Assembly: GCA_024867545.1 (NCBI GenBank)
Contig: JANFNE010000022.1
Coordinates: 372,001 to 436,000, forward strand
Reading direction: 5' to 3'
DNA from: Phytopythium helicoides
Taxonomy: Eukaryota > Oomycota > Peronosporomycetes > Pythiales > Pythiaceae
Length of the DNA: 64,000 nucleotides
In this document: piece after piece, positions 1-10,131 of the stretch
Layout: every line of letters starts with the position of its first letter
How positions within the stretch are numbered: position 1 is the stretch's first letter
Translations under genes and position numbers: made by a program
Notes under the pieces: model-generated
Seen by the model: the letters and a program-made list of their open reading frames with translations, nothing else
The model's database searches: none
Told to the model about the DNA's origin: nothing

Positions 1-597
1 CTCATCTTTGCGGCGTAGCTCTCGTAGAATGCGGTGACATTGAGTTGGTTGATGCGCTTTGTCAGGAGAAGTAGTTTCTTCAGGTGTTGGGATGTCATAC
101 TCTTCCACGAACGAAACAAACTCGGGACTCGGAGGAGGCGGTGGCAATACGCGCTTACTTATCCAGTTCTTCTCTAGCGGCGTATCCTTGATAGCTAGTA
201 TACGCAAATTCTCCAGCACTCCGAGCTCGCATGGGAGTGACACTAATCCGGTGGTACTCGCGTCGACTACACACAAGGCTTGACAATTCGCAAGCTGTGG
301 AGGAAGTGACTTCAGACGTGGATTGTCATTCACGAACAGCTCTTGGAGTGCTGCGAGACGTCCTATCTCTTCCGGAATCTCGTGGAGGCGGTTAAAGCTG
401 AGGTCGAGGCGTACTAGCGACAAAGAGAGTGCTACCATGACATTTTCTGGCTCAAACAGCTCCCTTGGTACACGGGTAAGATATCGATGCGACCAGAAGA
501 TGACGCTGTTGGCTGGTGCGCCTCCTGCCGCATCTGAAGCTCCTTTCCTGCTCAATGAGATGGCGATTGCTACATCAGCAGCAAATGCGCGTCCCAT
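1..597 (-). CDS. Leucine-rich repeat protein, 3' end off the left edge
   Basis: Read on the minus strand from the ATG at 597, the frame stays open to base 1, so the C-terminus is missing. About 199 residues are visible. From roughly residue 55 the protein carries leucine-rich repeats, for example VRLDLSFNRLHEIPEEIG, LQELFVNDNPRLKSLPPQL and LVSLPCELGVLENLRIL. A proline-rich linker and a charged tail (LRELRRKDE) follow. The repeat style is that of short intracellular LRR proteins used as protein-binding scaffolds. No signal peptide or membrane segment is visible. It lies in tandem with the coiled-coil gene at 750-2070. The partner and process are unknown. Confidence 0.75.
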   Translation of the reverse strand, partial: MGRAFAADVAIAISLSRKGASDAAGGAPANSVIFWSHRYLTRVPRELFEPENVMVALSLSLVRLDLSFNRLHEIPEEIGRLAALQELFVNDNPRLKSLPPQLANCQALCVVDASTTGLVSLPCELGVLENLRILAIKDTPLEKNWISKRVLPPPPPSPEFVSFVEEYDIPTPEETTSPDKAHQPTQCHRILRELRRKDE

Positions 598-749
598 TTT
601 CAAAACGAGGGTCAACGAGGAGGCGAGCTTTTGTCTAGATAGCAAAATGGGCGGCTGTGAAGCGGCGGATGCGAACAGACGAACCAAAGATTTCTAGAAG
701 CAAGTGCAATTGGTTCCATGTCATTTGCAGTGACTAAACGCGGCATGTC

Positions 750-2070
750 CTAGATGGCTGGGTTGCGGTGGATGTAAGGCAGATTGCTTGGGTTTTGCTT
801 AATCAGCATTCGTGCGCCTTGCTCCTCGTCAATTGTGACTACCTTTGGTGCTGTGATAGACCCGTCCTGACCGAGTTTTGCCTCGACACGCCGGGTTAGT
901 GCCGCTACGGAGCGAACCGAGTGCACAGAGCGAATCGATTTGCACTCGGATAAAACGGAGCTCGCAACACTCCGAGCATCGTCGTCGTCGCCATCGCCAC
1001 CATCATGGCTTCGCCCAAATTGCTTGCTCATTGCACGCTCTAATTGGGCGAGATTGCTCCCAGTAAGTGCTGCTGGTGGTTTGGCTCCGTCTCCGTCGTC
1101 AAGTTGCTGGTGCTCGCGCTTCTCCTGTGCCTCCTCGTAGTCGACAATGGACTGCACCTGTGCGAGTTGCTGCTCTATCTGAGCGACACGTGCCTTGAGC
1201 TCAACGTCATCAAGGAACTGGTCGATGTCGAGGTTGTTGGCGAACGCTATCAAATCGTCAGCCTCTGCGTCCTCGAGAGACTCCAGCTTTTCCTCAGCGG
1301 TTTCCTTAGTGAGTGCCCACATGGGTTTCTTGCTGATCGCTTCCTTTCTGGGAGCATTGTTGTCGCCACCATCGTCTTCATCATCCCCGGTATTATTGCG
1401 CACGGCCTCGCGCATCTTAGCTTCGCGTTGTGAAAATCTGTCGTCAGCAACAGGCAACTATTAGCTTTGCATTCAACGAATAAAGTTTTGCCCCTCTCAT
1501 TCGCAACAGACCTGTCCTTGCGTTGGCGTCGACGTGTGTCATCCTCAATCAGGGCTTCTTGCAATCTCGCACGCTCTTTTTGTAGATCGTGGAGCCACTT
1601 TTTATGCTTGGAAAGCGCCGTGTTCTTGCGATCGCGCTTGACTGCGTGCTGGAGAAAAAAAAAAAAAACAAAAAACAAAAAACAAAAAAAACACACACAC
1701 GCACTTTTGTCAGCAGTGAAGACGAAGAATGAAAGAGAAAAAAAGTCCATACGGCTGGCTCACTCAAGATGGGGACATTCATCCCCAGCGGTTCTCCTGG
1801 GTTTCCTGCGAGGAACGCAGCCTTGCTATAGTCCGTTGCTGACGGTCCATTCATCGTTGCAGCCGGTCGCCGTGCCTCTCTCGCAAGGGCTGTCAACAAC
1901 ATGAGCACCGTTTACCAATCATCAAGTTGCTACAAGCGAAAATGTCGGTCCGACGTACTCGTTGCCACGCCATTGAAAGGACGGTTGCATAGCATCACGC
2001 CCTTGTAATTGCCGATGCTGACGGCTGCAGCGGGCGACGTAGCGCTTGAGCCATTGGAAATCTCGGCCAT
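750..2070 (-). CDS. Conserved coiled-coil protein, four exons, intact
   Basis: The exons on the minus strand are 1959-2070, 1753-1889, 1512-1648 and 750-1437. Donors and acceptors are GT-AG, phases match, and the product is 357 aa. The start (MAEISNGSS) is followed by a conserved-looking SIGNYKGVMLCNRPF segment. A basic coiled-coil block (SKHKKWLHDLQKERARLQEA) comes next, then KKPMWALTKETAEEK and an acidic ADDLIAFANNLDIDQFLDD segment leading into another predicted coiled coil. The third intron from the 3' end contains a long A-rich tract on the plus strand (about 1654-1690). I do not recognise the family with certainty. The architecture resembles cytoskeletal or ciliary coiled-coil proteins, which is inference only. 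Confidence 0.75.
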
Positions 2071-2430
2071 ACCACACAGGCGAGATGCGGCGACACTGGA
2101 AACGAGGCCAACGCAGAATGAGCTGGATCTGCAGTGCTTCCAGTTCACGCATCCGAAGATAGCACAGGTTCACCATGAGTTTGGAAGTCTAAATGCAGCG
2201 AACCACTACAGTAGTTGCCTTACCTCTAGCACCAAATCTTTGCGATGCAAGCAAGAAGGGAAGAAAAGGATGGCATCGTTGCCATGTTAACTTATGTATG
2301 AACTCATCTATCGCTTCCAAGCGCTCGCGTCATCGCCTTCGCTGCAGTCGGGCGAAGGCTCGGGACCCGACTCGAACACTGCCTCCACGGGGCTCGGTGA
2401 CACATGTCTGTAAAAAAATATGTCGAAGAT

Positions 2431-5400
2431 CTATTGCCGCCGAGACCGCGCACGCAGAATGCGCCGGCCCTTGGCATGCTGAGGTGGAGCCGCACCCATC
2501 GAGAATCCATTGTCACCGCCAGGAGCGCCAAATCCACCAGCGGCGGGAGCAGCACCGAACCCGCCGCCATTGTTGGCGCCAAACGCAGGGTTGGCAGCAC
2601 CAAAGGCAGGGGCTGCTGCAGCAGGCGAGGCACCGAATGCGGGGGCGGGGGCACTACCAAACGCAGGAGCTGGCGCGCTGCCGAATGCAGGCGCAGCTCC
2701 AAACGCGGTGTTCTGAGCGGGAGCTCCGAACGCAGGCGCGGCCGACGTTTGAGCGCCAAACGCGGTGGCAGGAGCTGCAGGAGCAGCACCAAATCCACCA
2801 GCGCTAGCGCCAAATCCAGGCGCAGCAGGAGCAGCGCCAAAACCCGTAGATGCCGCGGAAGCGGATCCAAAAGTGGTCGACGCGCCAAAACCCGACGACG
2901 TCGGCGCGGCACCAAAGCCGAAGCTCTGCTGCTGCTGAGGCTGCGCTCCAGCTGATTGCCCCGACGCGCCGAATGCGAACGCCGGGGCGGCCGGAGCGGC
3001 AGCACCAGAACCAAAAGCAGTCGCGCCAGGGGCCGGGGAAATGCTTCGGAATCCGCTTGCGCCACCGAACGTTGTCGACGCCTGGGTGGATTGGCCGAAT
3101 GCCGGAGATGCATTATTGGTCTGCCCAAAGGCCGTTGAGGGCTGCGCTGTTGACTGGCCGAATGCCGGAGACGCATTATTTGACTGACCAAACGCTGGGG
3201 ACGGAGCGCTCGACGACTGGCCAAATGCCGGAGAAGGAGCGCTCGACGACTGACCAAACGCTGGCGAAGGAGCAGTTGGCGATTGACCAAATGTTGTAGT
3301 GGACGCACTTTGACCGAAGGCCGGGGAAGGCGCCGATGCAGCAGGTGGCTGCCCAAATGCGGGCGACGAAACGCCTGTAGATTGGCCAAATGCAGGAGAT
3401 GGGGTCGAGGAAGCAACGCCAAAGCCCGACGATCCCATCGAAGTGTCTGACGCAGTTGATGCAGCATGCGAGCTCGGTGAAGCGCCAAACGAAAATGTCG
3501 GTGCCACAGCTGACACAGCAGGCGTAGTGGATGGAGCAGACACGGCCGTAGAAAAGCCAAAGCTTGTCGACGAACTTGTTGTAGATGTTGACCCGAATGC
3601 CGTCGAAGACGATGTTGAAGGAGCAGCACTGGTCGCACCAAAAGTAAAGCTGGGCTTGCTATCGCTCGAAGGCGCAGTGGAGGCTCCAAATGTGATAGCT
3701 GGACTTCTTTTCGCTTGTTGATGACGATACCTTTGAAGGCACACCGAAGGTCACTGCGGGCTTGCTAGCCTCAGGTGTTGAAGTCTTCGGTGGCCACACC
3801 AAACGAGAAGCCAGACGGCGACGGCGTGCTCTTAGTCTCTTCAGGTTTCTTGGCATCAGCAGTAGCTCCAAATGTAAACCCAGACGAAGCACTTGCGGAG
3901 GGCACAGATGACGACCCAAAAGAGCCAAACGTCACACCTGCAGGCTTCTCATCCAATTTCTTCTCCTCCGTCTTGGCACTTCCAAACGAGGTCGGCGCTG
4001 ACGAAGCGCTGCCGAACTGAGAAGCTGGGGGTGGATGCCGACTTGGGGGCCGGCTCCGATGCAGCACCAAACGCGAACGCTGGTGCTGCTGGCGTCGAAT
4101 CTTTCGAAACTACGGGGGCAACACGCTTCTTCGAAGGACGGTCAGAATCCGCCACTGTCTTCGTCTCGGTGGTCGCAGCAGGCGCAATCCCAAAAGAAAA
4201 CCCGCCCGTCGGTCTGGGGCTAGCTTCTTCAGCCTTTCGCTTAGATGGCTTCGCCTCTCCGAACGTTGAGGAAGAAGCTGAGAAGCTGAAGCCCGAGGGA
4301 ACCGGCGAAGTAGACGCGCTTGACGGTGCACTGAACGTAAACGCAGGAACTGGTGCTTTCGCTGATTCTGTATCACTCGAAGAAGAGACCGAATCCTTTG
4401 CGGGGGCGCTGAACGTGAAAGACAGCTTGTCCGTGGCACTGCTTGAATCCTTTGCAGGAGCACCAAAGATGAAGCCGGTGGACTTCGTTTCAACCGTTGG
4501 CTTCTCATCAGACGGTTTGGCTGAAGCCGAAACGCCAAACGAGAAGCCAGAAGTCGTTGGAACAACAGCGTCCTTCGCCTTCTCGCTTGATGTAGTGACG
4601 CCGAAGCTGAAACCTGAAGTCGTTGGGGTGGACTCTCCCTTCGGCTTGTCAGTCGCAGCGACAACGCCAAAAGAAAAGCTGACAGTGGTTGGCGCAGCCT
4701 CTTGCTTGGACTTATCGCTGGAGGCGGGAACTCCAAAGCTGAATCCACTTGAGGCAGGAGCCTTCAAAGAGTCATCCTTGACAGGCGCAACTCCAAACGA
4801 AAAGCCAGTTGAAGAGGTCTTCACGGCAGTGTCCGCGGTTGGCGAAACACCGAAACTGAATCCACTAGAGGAGGAGGATTTGGAGGGAGTCGAAGTAGAT
4901 GTAGAGGTTGAAGACGATGAAGCGGCAGACGATCCACTGGGGTTGGCGGTATCACAGCACGGGCACTTCACAAATTTGTCCTGGTTGGTGACCGAACAAG
5001 TAGGGCACTTCCAAGTACCTGGAGCAGCCTGCATGAATCGAGCCAGCGGGTTCGAGGCACTCATAACAGGCACGGCAGGCGTTGACTTCGGGGCGCTGCT
5101 AGTGCTCGGATTTGCAGTCTCGCAGCACGGGCACTTAGGCTGCGCGTCCTTGTTCGTCACTGAGCACGTCGGACACTTCCAAGTCCCAGGAGCGGCTTGC
5201 ATGAAGCGAGCGAGAGGATTAGAGTTGCCCACATTCGTCTCTTTCGGACCACTCTCATTCTTGGGCTGCGCAAGGCTTGACTTTACGGGAGACTTGGGCT
5301 TGACAGACTTTGGTAGCGACTCCCGCTTCTCCTTGGGCGAATGGGGGACGAACGAGAAAGGAGCCGCGGTCCCTGATGCCACACTGCTTGCAGATCGGGT

Positions 5401-7085
5401 CTTCTTTGGGGGCTCGCGAATCGCAGAGGGAGGCGAAAACTCAAACTGAATGCCCATGTCCTCATCTTCATCGACGCGTCCAAGCGTCTTGCGAGGCAGC
5501 GTGAACGTAAATGTGCCCATGGTGACGCTCTTCTTCTCGACTGGAGCAAACGAAGCCGGAGCCGTCATCGTGCTAATCAGGGTGGACTTCTGGACAGTCG
5601 GGGCAAATGATGACGCGGCAGCAGCCAGGCTTGCCTCTGTCATGGCCGATGCAACTGGAAGCCGGGGAGTGCCGACGTTGGGGGAGGATTCTGCTCTGTT
5701 TTGTCCACTAATGTGCGCGTTGTCGGCTCATCTACCAGCGCCAAGTGGTATTTTGCCCATGACAGCGACGTAGATGGCGTGGGTTTCTTGGCTTCGCGCT
5801 CGAGAGGGTTCTGGATCTTGTTCAGCGTCGACAAGATCTTCTCGGCAACAGCCGCAGAGTATGCACTGCGCGTCATCTCGTCCTTCTTCGCTCCAGTCAG
5901 CAAGCGCGACGGGCGCGGGCGGCGGTCCAGGCGCTCGTCTCGAGCATAGTGCATCGCCGGTCCGGAAAATGTGATCGGCTGGTTGTCCAGCACGCCAATG
6001 CGCTTGCGGAATGACAGGCTCACAACCGAGTCCTCTCCATTCTGTAGTCGTGGGAGAGACTGAGCGGCTATGGGGCTGGTTGGGTTCTCTTTGTTGTTGT
6101 TGTGCAGAGTAATGGAACCAGGGACGTACGAAGACCCCTTGACCGGTGAGTGCTCGTCAAGTCCCTCCTCGAGGGCGCTCTTGGTCAGCGCCAGCGCCGA
6201 CTGAGGGGTGGGCTCGACCAACTCGCGAAGCTGGCGCGACAGGCGCTCGTATTCGGCGTAGGAAATCGTCTTCTTTTGCTTGATCAGCGACAGCGCCGAC
6301 TCGGATGGCGACGGCGAGCTCGACTTGCGTCGGCGCTGGTTTGATGAGATCCGAAGCATCTTGGACTTTTGAGAGGACGTCGGTAGGAACGCGCGCTTCT
6401 CGTTCCGCTTACGCTGGGGGCGGACCGCAGGACCCATCTCCTTCTCCACACTGCGCTCGCGCGACGGCGACCGGATGCAGTGGCTACGCGTGTGCTGGGC
6501 CGGCGGCGAGTCTTGCAGCTTGCGGTCCTGCACGGGTGAGTCGGCTAGACACTTGACCACTCCACTGGACGACGACGGTCTCGAGACCACTTCGATGCCG
6601 TTCGGGGAGTCCTTGGCCGTCGGCGTGGGAGGGCCGCGCACCGTGTCGGCGCCAGGCGACGCCATCTCTTCGTCGCGCGGCTGGCCGTTACTCGCGACGA
6701 ACACGGTCGCGCTGCTGGTCTGGGGCGCCTCTTCAGCGTCTCCTCGTCGTCCTCCTCGCTGATCAGCTCGAGCGTCTCGACCGTGTCGGGTTCCTCGGTC
6801 GCCTCCAAGTGTTCGTCTCCGTTAACCAGGTCTTCCTCGGGTACGAGCTTGCCCACAATCGGGATGTAGCTGACGAGACGCGAGAAGAAGCCGCGCTTTT
6901 CCTGTGCGGCGCTGGTGCGCCTCGTCGCGGCGGCGGTCTCCTCCTCGTCGTCGTCCGAGAGCGGTTCGTCCGGCCGGTGCGCCGAGCCGACCTGCGCCGT
7001 AGGGCGAGGCGCCGGCCAGGCGCTTCTTGCGGCCCTCGGACACGCGCTTGGAGCGCAGCGTCGCCGAGGCCGACTCGGTGAGCAT
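2431..7085 (-). CDS. FG-repeat nucleoporin, Nup153/Nup1 type, with several frame breaks
   Basis: This is a nuclear-basket nucleoporin candidate. Read from the ATG at 7085, the pieces in order are: a basic start (MLTESASATLRSKR); a possible amphipathic helix (GFFSRLVSYIPIVGKLV); a disordered region rich in basic motifs; two RanBP2-type zinc fingers near 5215-5095 and 5025-4925 (each GTWKCPTCSVTN, then CPCC); a long FSFG/FG-rich region; many PAFGQ repeats; and a basic C-terminus (GRRILRARSRR) like that of Nup153/Nup1. The fingers would bind Ran and the FG repeats importins. The frame changes by one base near 7035, 6730, 5682, 4029, 3790 and 3710. Several breaks sit at C5/G5 or A4 runs, and no introns fit there. 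I treat this as one gene of about 1,500 residues with consensus errors, although decay is possible. Confidence 0.8.
2510..3430 (-). repeat. FG-repeat coding tandem array
   Basis: This is the 3' part of the nucleoporin gene, made of degenerate tandem units. One block encodes repeated SSAPSPAFGQ units, with two near-identical copies around 3190-3260. The other encodes short GFGAAPAA-type units. It is coding sequence, not a satellite. It supplies the FG motifs that bind transport receptors. Confidence 0.75.
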
Positions 7086-7239
7086 CGTGGCGCGAAGAAG
7101 GCGGGTCGTTCGTTCTCTTCCTCTCTATATATCTCGCGCGCGCGCGGGGACAGGCGGCGAGCCAACGCGGGCGAGCGAGCGAGAGCGAGCGAGGGCGGCG
7201 CGCGGGCGTTCCCTTCTTCTTCTGCTGCTAAATAGATAG

Positions 7240-7345
7240 ACGGCCGAGCGCGCCAAAACCAGGAAAGGAAGCGACAGGGGAAACCGAGGTTTTAGTGGAA
7301 AAACCTCGCGACGCTTCGCGAAAAACCGCGCATTTGAGGTTTTTC
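7240..7345. promoter_or_regulatory. Candidate promoter elements upstream of the nucleoporin gene
   Basis: GAGGTTTT at 7286-7293 and its inverted partner AAAAACCTC at 7299-7307 are followed by GAGGTTTTT at 7336-7344 and a variant AAAAACCGC at about 7321-7329. The cluster lies about 200-260 bp upstream of the nucleoporin ATG at 7085. The same inverted pair occurs upstream of importin alpha. A GCGCGCCAAAA stretch near 7247, close to the E2F consensus, lies beside it. A regulatory role is inferred from position and recurrence. Confidence 0.4.
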
Positions 7346-7484
7346 GTTTCGGTCGGTTGCGCGCGAAAAATAGGTGCTGGCTTGGATTGGCCGATATTGT
7401 GCCTTGCAGGCGACGATTGGACGAAAAAGTGGCGCGATCCATCCACTGGTGTTGAAGTGGGTCCCGCCCAGCAGCAAGATCGAC

Positions 7485-7573
7485 ATGGCTCGCTTGTGCA
7501 GCTTGCGTCCGACGTTGCTTGCTGTCGCGACTCGGCCGCCCAGCGCCGATGGCAGAGGCGTCTCGACGTGCAA
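7485..7573 (+). CDS. Orphan first exon with mitochondrial-type presequence
   Basis: An ATG at 7485 opens about 30 codons (MARLCSLRPTLLAVATRPPS and a further basic, serine-containing tail). The frame runs into GTGAGC, a good splice donor, at 7574. The arginine-rich, acid-poor, amphipathic start is typical of mitochondrial import sequences. I could not find a credible second exon in the following kilobase, which looks like debris. This may be a gene whose downstream exons were lost or disrupted, or a chance ORF. Confidence 0.3.
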
Positions 7574-7639
7574 GTGAGCCTGTCGATTTCTCGCCGTGGA
7601 GGCCCGGAGCGGTCGCTGGGCTGCTATGAGTCATAACAT

Positions 7640-8760
7640 CTCAACCCATCACGGCGGCGAGCAAACTAATCTCGTTCGTGGCCAAAGAAATGATGAACAT
7701 TTACACATTATAACCACTTCAACCTGGCGAGATGCTCATGCTGGCTACCATGACCACAATGCTGCTGGCTGCAAACGATGGGGTCAACCCGGCACCGATG
7801 CGTACAGAAACGCTCAATATGCCAGAGTCCCCGCTCGGAACCATCAAGCCGTCGTCGCTGCCGCTGCTGATCGCCGTGTCATGCATGACAAATCACCACA
7901 GAGCGGTTTGTCGACATGGAACTTGCAGACAAGACAAGCCGCTCGTTGATACACGATCACCATGTCGCAAAGACACAGGGCGACTACCGAGCCGATCGAC
8001 GCCCAGCATCTCCCGCCACAGTGCCGTCGACACCATGTCCACCGAGTCCCTACTCAACCGTGCTCACTCGCTCGGTCTGAGCTCGGACGGTGAATGACTG
8101 TGAACTGCGGTACCTTGAGCTCGTAGCCTGATACACATGCGCCACCGTTCTTAGCCTCGCACGACGTCGCCATCGAAATGCATCGTGGACATTCTAGGCC
8201 GCACACAAACTATTCACCGAATATTGGTTGACTGGCTCATTCTTCAGTCGAAGTGGTAGGACCGAGTACCCGCATCGGTACACCCTGAGCGGAGTCGTGT
8301 AAGTTTCAAGTGTCTCTGCCTCAGGCGGTGCGTCCGGGTCGGTGTCGATCTCGTTGGGTCCGTCCGCAATTGCTCCTGGTGGCGCGATGACCGTGTCTGT
8401 CAAGTATGGCGGTCTGTCGGAGGAATCGTGACTTTCTCTATCAGCGCGAGCTCCGCTCCAGGTCCGTCGACACTGCCGGGTCTTTGTAGGTGTCTGACGG
8501 CGCTGGATCAATCAGCGGCGGCGCGAATTTGTCTTGGTGGGGCAATCTCTTCGACCACTTGCGGTGTGTTCGCGTCAAGCGCGACTGGCGTGAGTTCTGG
8601 CGTGGCTACACTGTCAAGCGGGTCAGCAAGCCAGCGACTTTGATTCACAGTACTTTCGAGTTTTTATTGCGTTAACTACAGGTTTATTTAGATTCACGAC
8701 CCCTTTACTCATTTTTCAACTGGAGTGATAATTTTCGTTTTATTGTGAAGAGAAGGGTGA
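7640..8760. other. Gene-poor stretch with degraded coding-like debris
   Basis: No intact gene is visible over about 1.1 kb. On the minus strand, 8194-8650 holds two overlapping proline- and acid-rich open segments in different frames (for example DGPNEIDTDPDAPPEAETL and VATPELTPVALDANTPQVV). These read like the tail of a decayed protein, possibly from a retroelement. On the plus strand, 7732-8097 is an open frame of 121 codons without recognisable domains. I cannot assign a family. Confidence 0.3.
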
Positions 8761-9000
8761 ATTAAGAGATGAAGGTTGATGTGCCAGATGCCCCGACTGT
8801 AACCGCAATCATAGCCGTTATGTGTTCAACCCTGATCATGCCAGGAAGCCCGGCCGTCATCGCCTCGCGGTGCTATTGTTGTCTCCGACCATGCGCCATC
8901 GAGCCCATGAGCGCGGGCGCGCCGCCGCTCGCAGCCCGCCGCGCCGTCAACTCACTCGCCAATTCTCCTCAGACCCTCGAATTCGCCCTCTCCTCCCTCC

Positions 9001-9926
9001 ATGGCGTCGCCAGCCTCGGTCCCGCGCGTCTTCCCGCTCTCGAGCGACTACCTGCTGCGCGTCTCGCGCCACGCGACCGTCTTCTTCGAGGACTCGAGAG
9101 CCTGACGCGGCCAAGGGCGCCACCGTCGCCATCTGCCTGCCGGGCATCGGTGACACGCGCCGCCAGTTCCGCCTGCTCGCGCCGCTGCTGCACGACCGCC
9201 TCGGCTGGCGCGTGCTGCTCGGAGACCTGCGCGGATTCGGCGACTCGACGCCGCGCTTCGACGACGCCAAGTCGGCTTCCTATCCGACCTTCAGCCCAGA
9301 GTCTGTCGCCGCTGACGTCACCCAGCTCATGACCGAGCTGCACGCCGCAGATCCGACGGCCAAGTTCGTGCTGCTTGGCAACTCGCTGGCTGCCGGCTCC
9401 ATTGTGCTCGCCGCTGTCCAAGCAAAGGCCTCCGCACTTGGCAGCCCATATTCAAGGTCTGGTGCTTCTCGGTCCGGTTCTTCGAGATGCGCCGGTGGTG
9501 GCGGCTGTGTTCCGCGTCGTGGCGCCGCTGCTCTTCAACTCGCTGTGGGGAAACGGCGTATGGACATGGTACTACCGCTCGCTGTATCCGGTGCGACAGC
9601 CAAGCGACCTGGACAGCGAGATCGGCATCTTGCGAAACCACCTGAAAGCCAATCGACGCCGCATTACCAACACACGGTACTTTATGAATGCGCGCAAGGA
9701 CGCCGTCGAGTCGGTTGTTGAGAAGCTAGCGCCGGAAGTGCCGGTGGTGGCGTTCCTGGGACGCAAGGACCCAGACTACCCAGACGCCAACAAGGAAGCT
9801 GACTGGATCAAGAGTGCAGTTCCGCACGTCACACTCTCAATGGAGGACGACTGTGGTCACTACCCACACTTGGAGGACCCAGAGAAAGTGTTTGCGGCCA
9901 TCGCAAAGGCCATGGGCTCCCAATAA
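9001..9926 (+). CDS. Alpha/beta hydrolase fold protein, two frame breaks
   Basis: The ATG at 9001 starts MASPASVPRVFPLSSDYLL. The frame then shifts by one base near 9100 into a long hydrolase-like stretch, and again near 9422. The features are CLPGIGDTRRQFRLLAPLL (oxyanion loop and first helix), LLGDLRGFGDSTPR, the nucleophile elbow LLGNSLAAGS with the catalytic serine, a cap segment (WTWYYRSLYPV), a candidate acid in FLGRKDPDYP, and the catalytic histidine in DCGHYPHLEDPEKV near the C-terminus. All triad positions are present, so the two breaks look like sequence errors. The substrate is unknown. There is no clear signal peptide. Confidence 0.7.
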
Positions 9927-10131
9927 CCAGCTCCCACAGTCGCATTGCCACCCAAGACGTGTAGATTCACCAAAGTTACGAAGCTAGTGACCTTAGTGAT
10001 TTCATTTGCAGCCGATGATTTGTATTGCCTTTCATTTCACGAAGCCGTGTATCGCAACTTTTTTTTTTTTTTTTGCCATTGTTGGATCCACGACTCTTGG
10101 CATCATTTTTCAGTCCCCACGATGTGGCAGC

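Noticed and set aside
2510..3430. Regular repeats that might suggest CRISPR or satellite DNA
   Set aside because: The units are degenerate, in frame, and encode FG motifs; there are no unique spacers and the genome is eukaryotic.
3893..5449. 518-codon open frame antisense to the nucleoporin gene
   Set aside because: It mirrors the low-complexity FG coding strand; the composition is a shadow and no domain is present, while the opposite strand has zinc fingers and FG repeats.
2431..7085. Programmed frameshifting across the nucleoporin gene
   Set aside because: Six breaks in both directions at differing motifs, several at homopolymers, fit base-calling errors better than a recoding signal.
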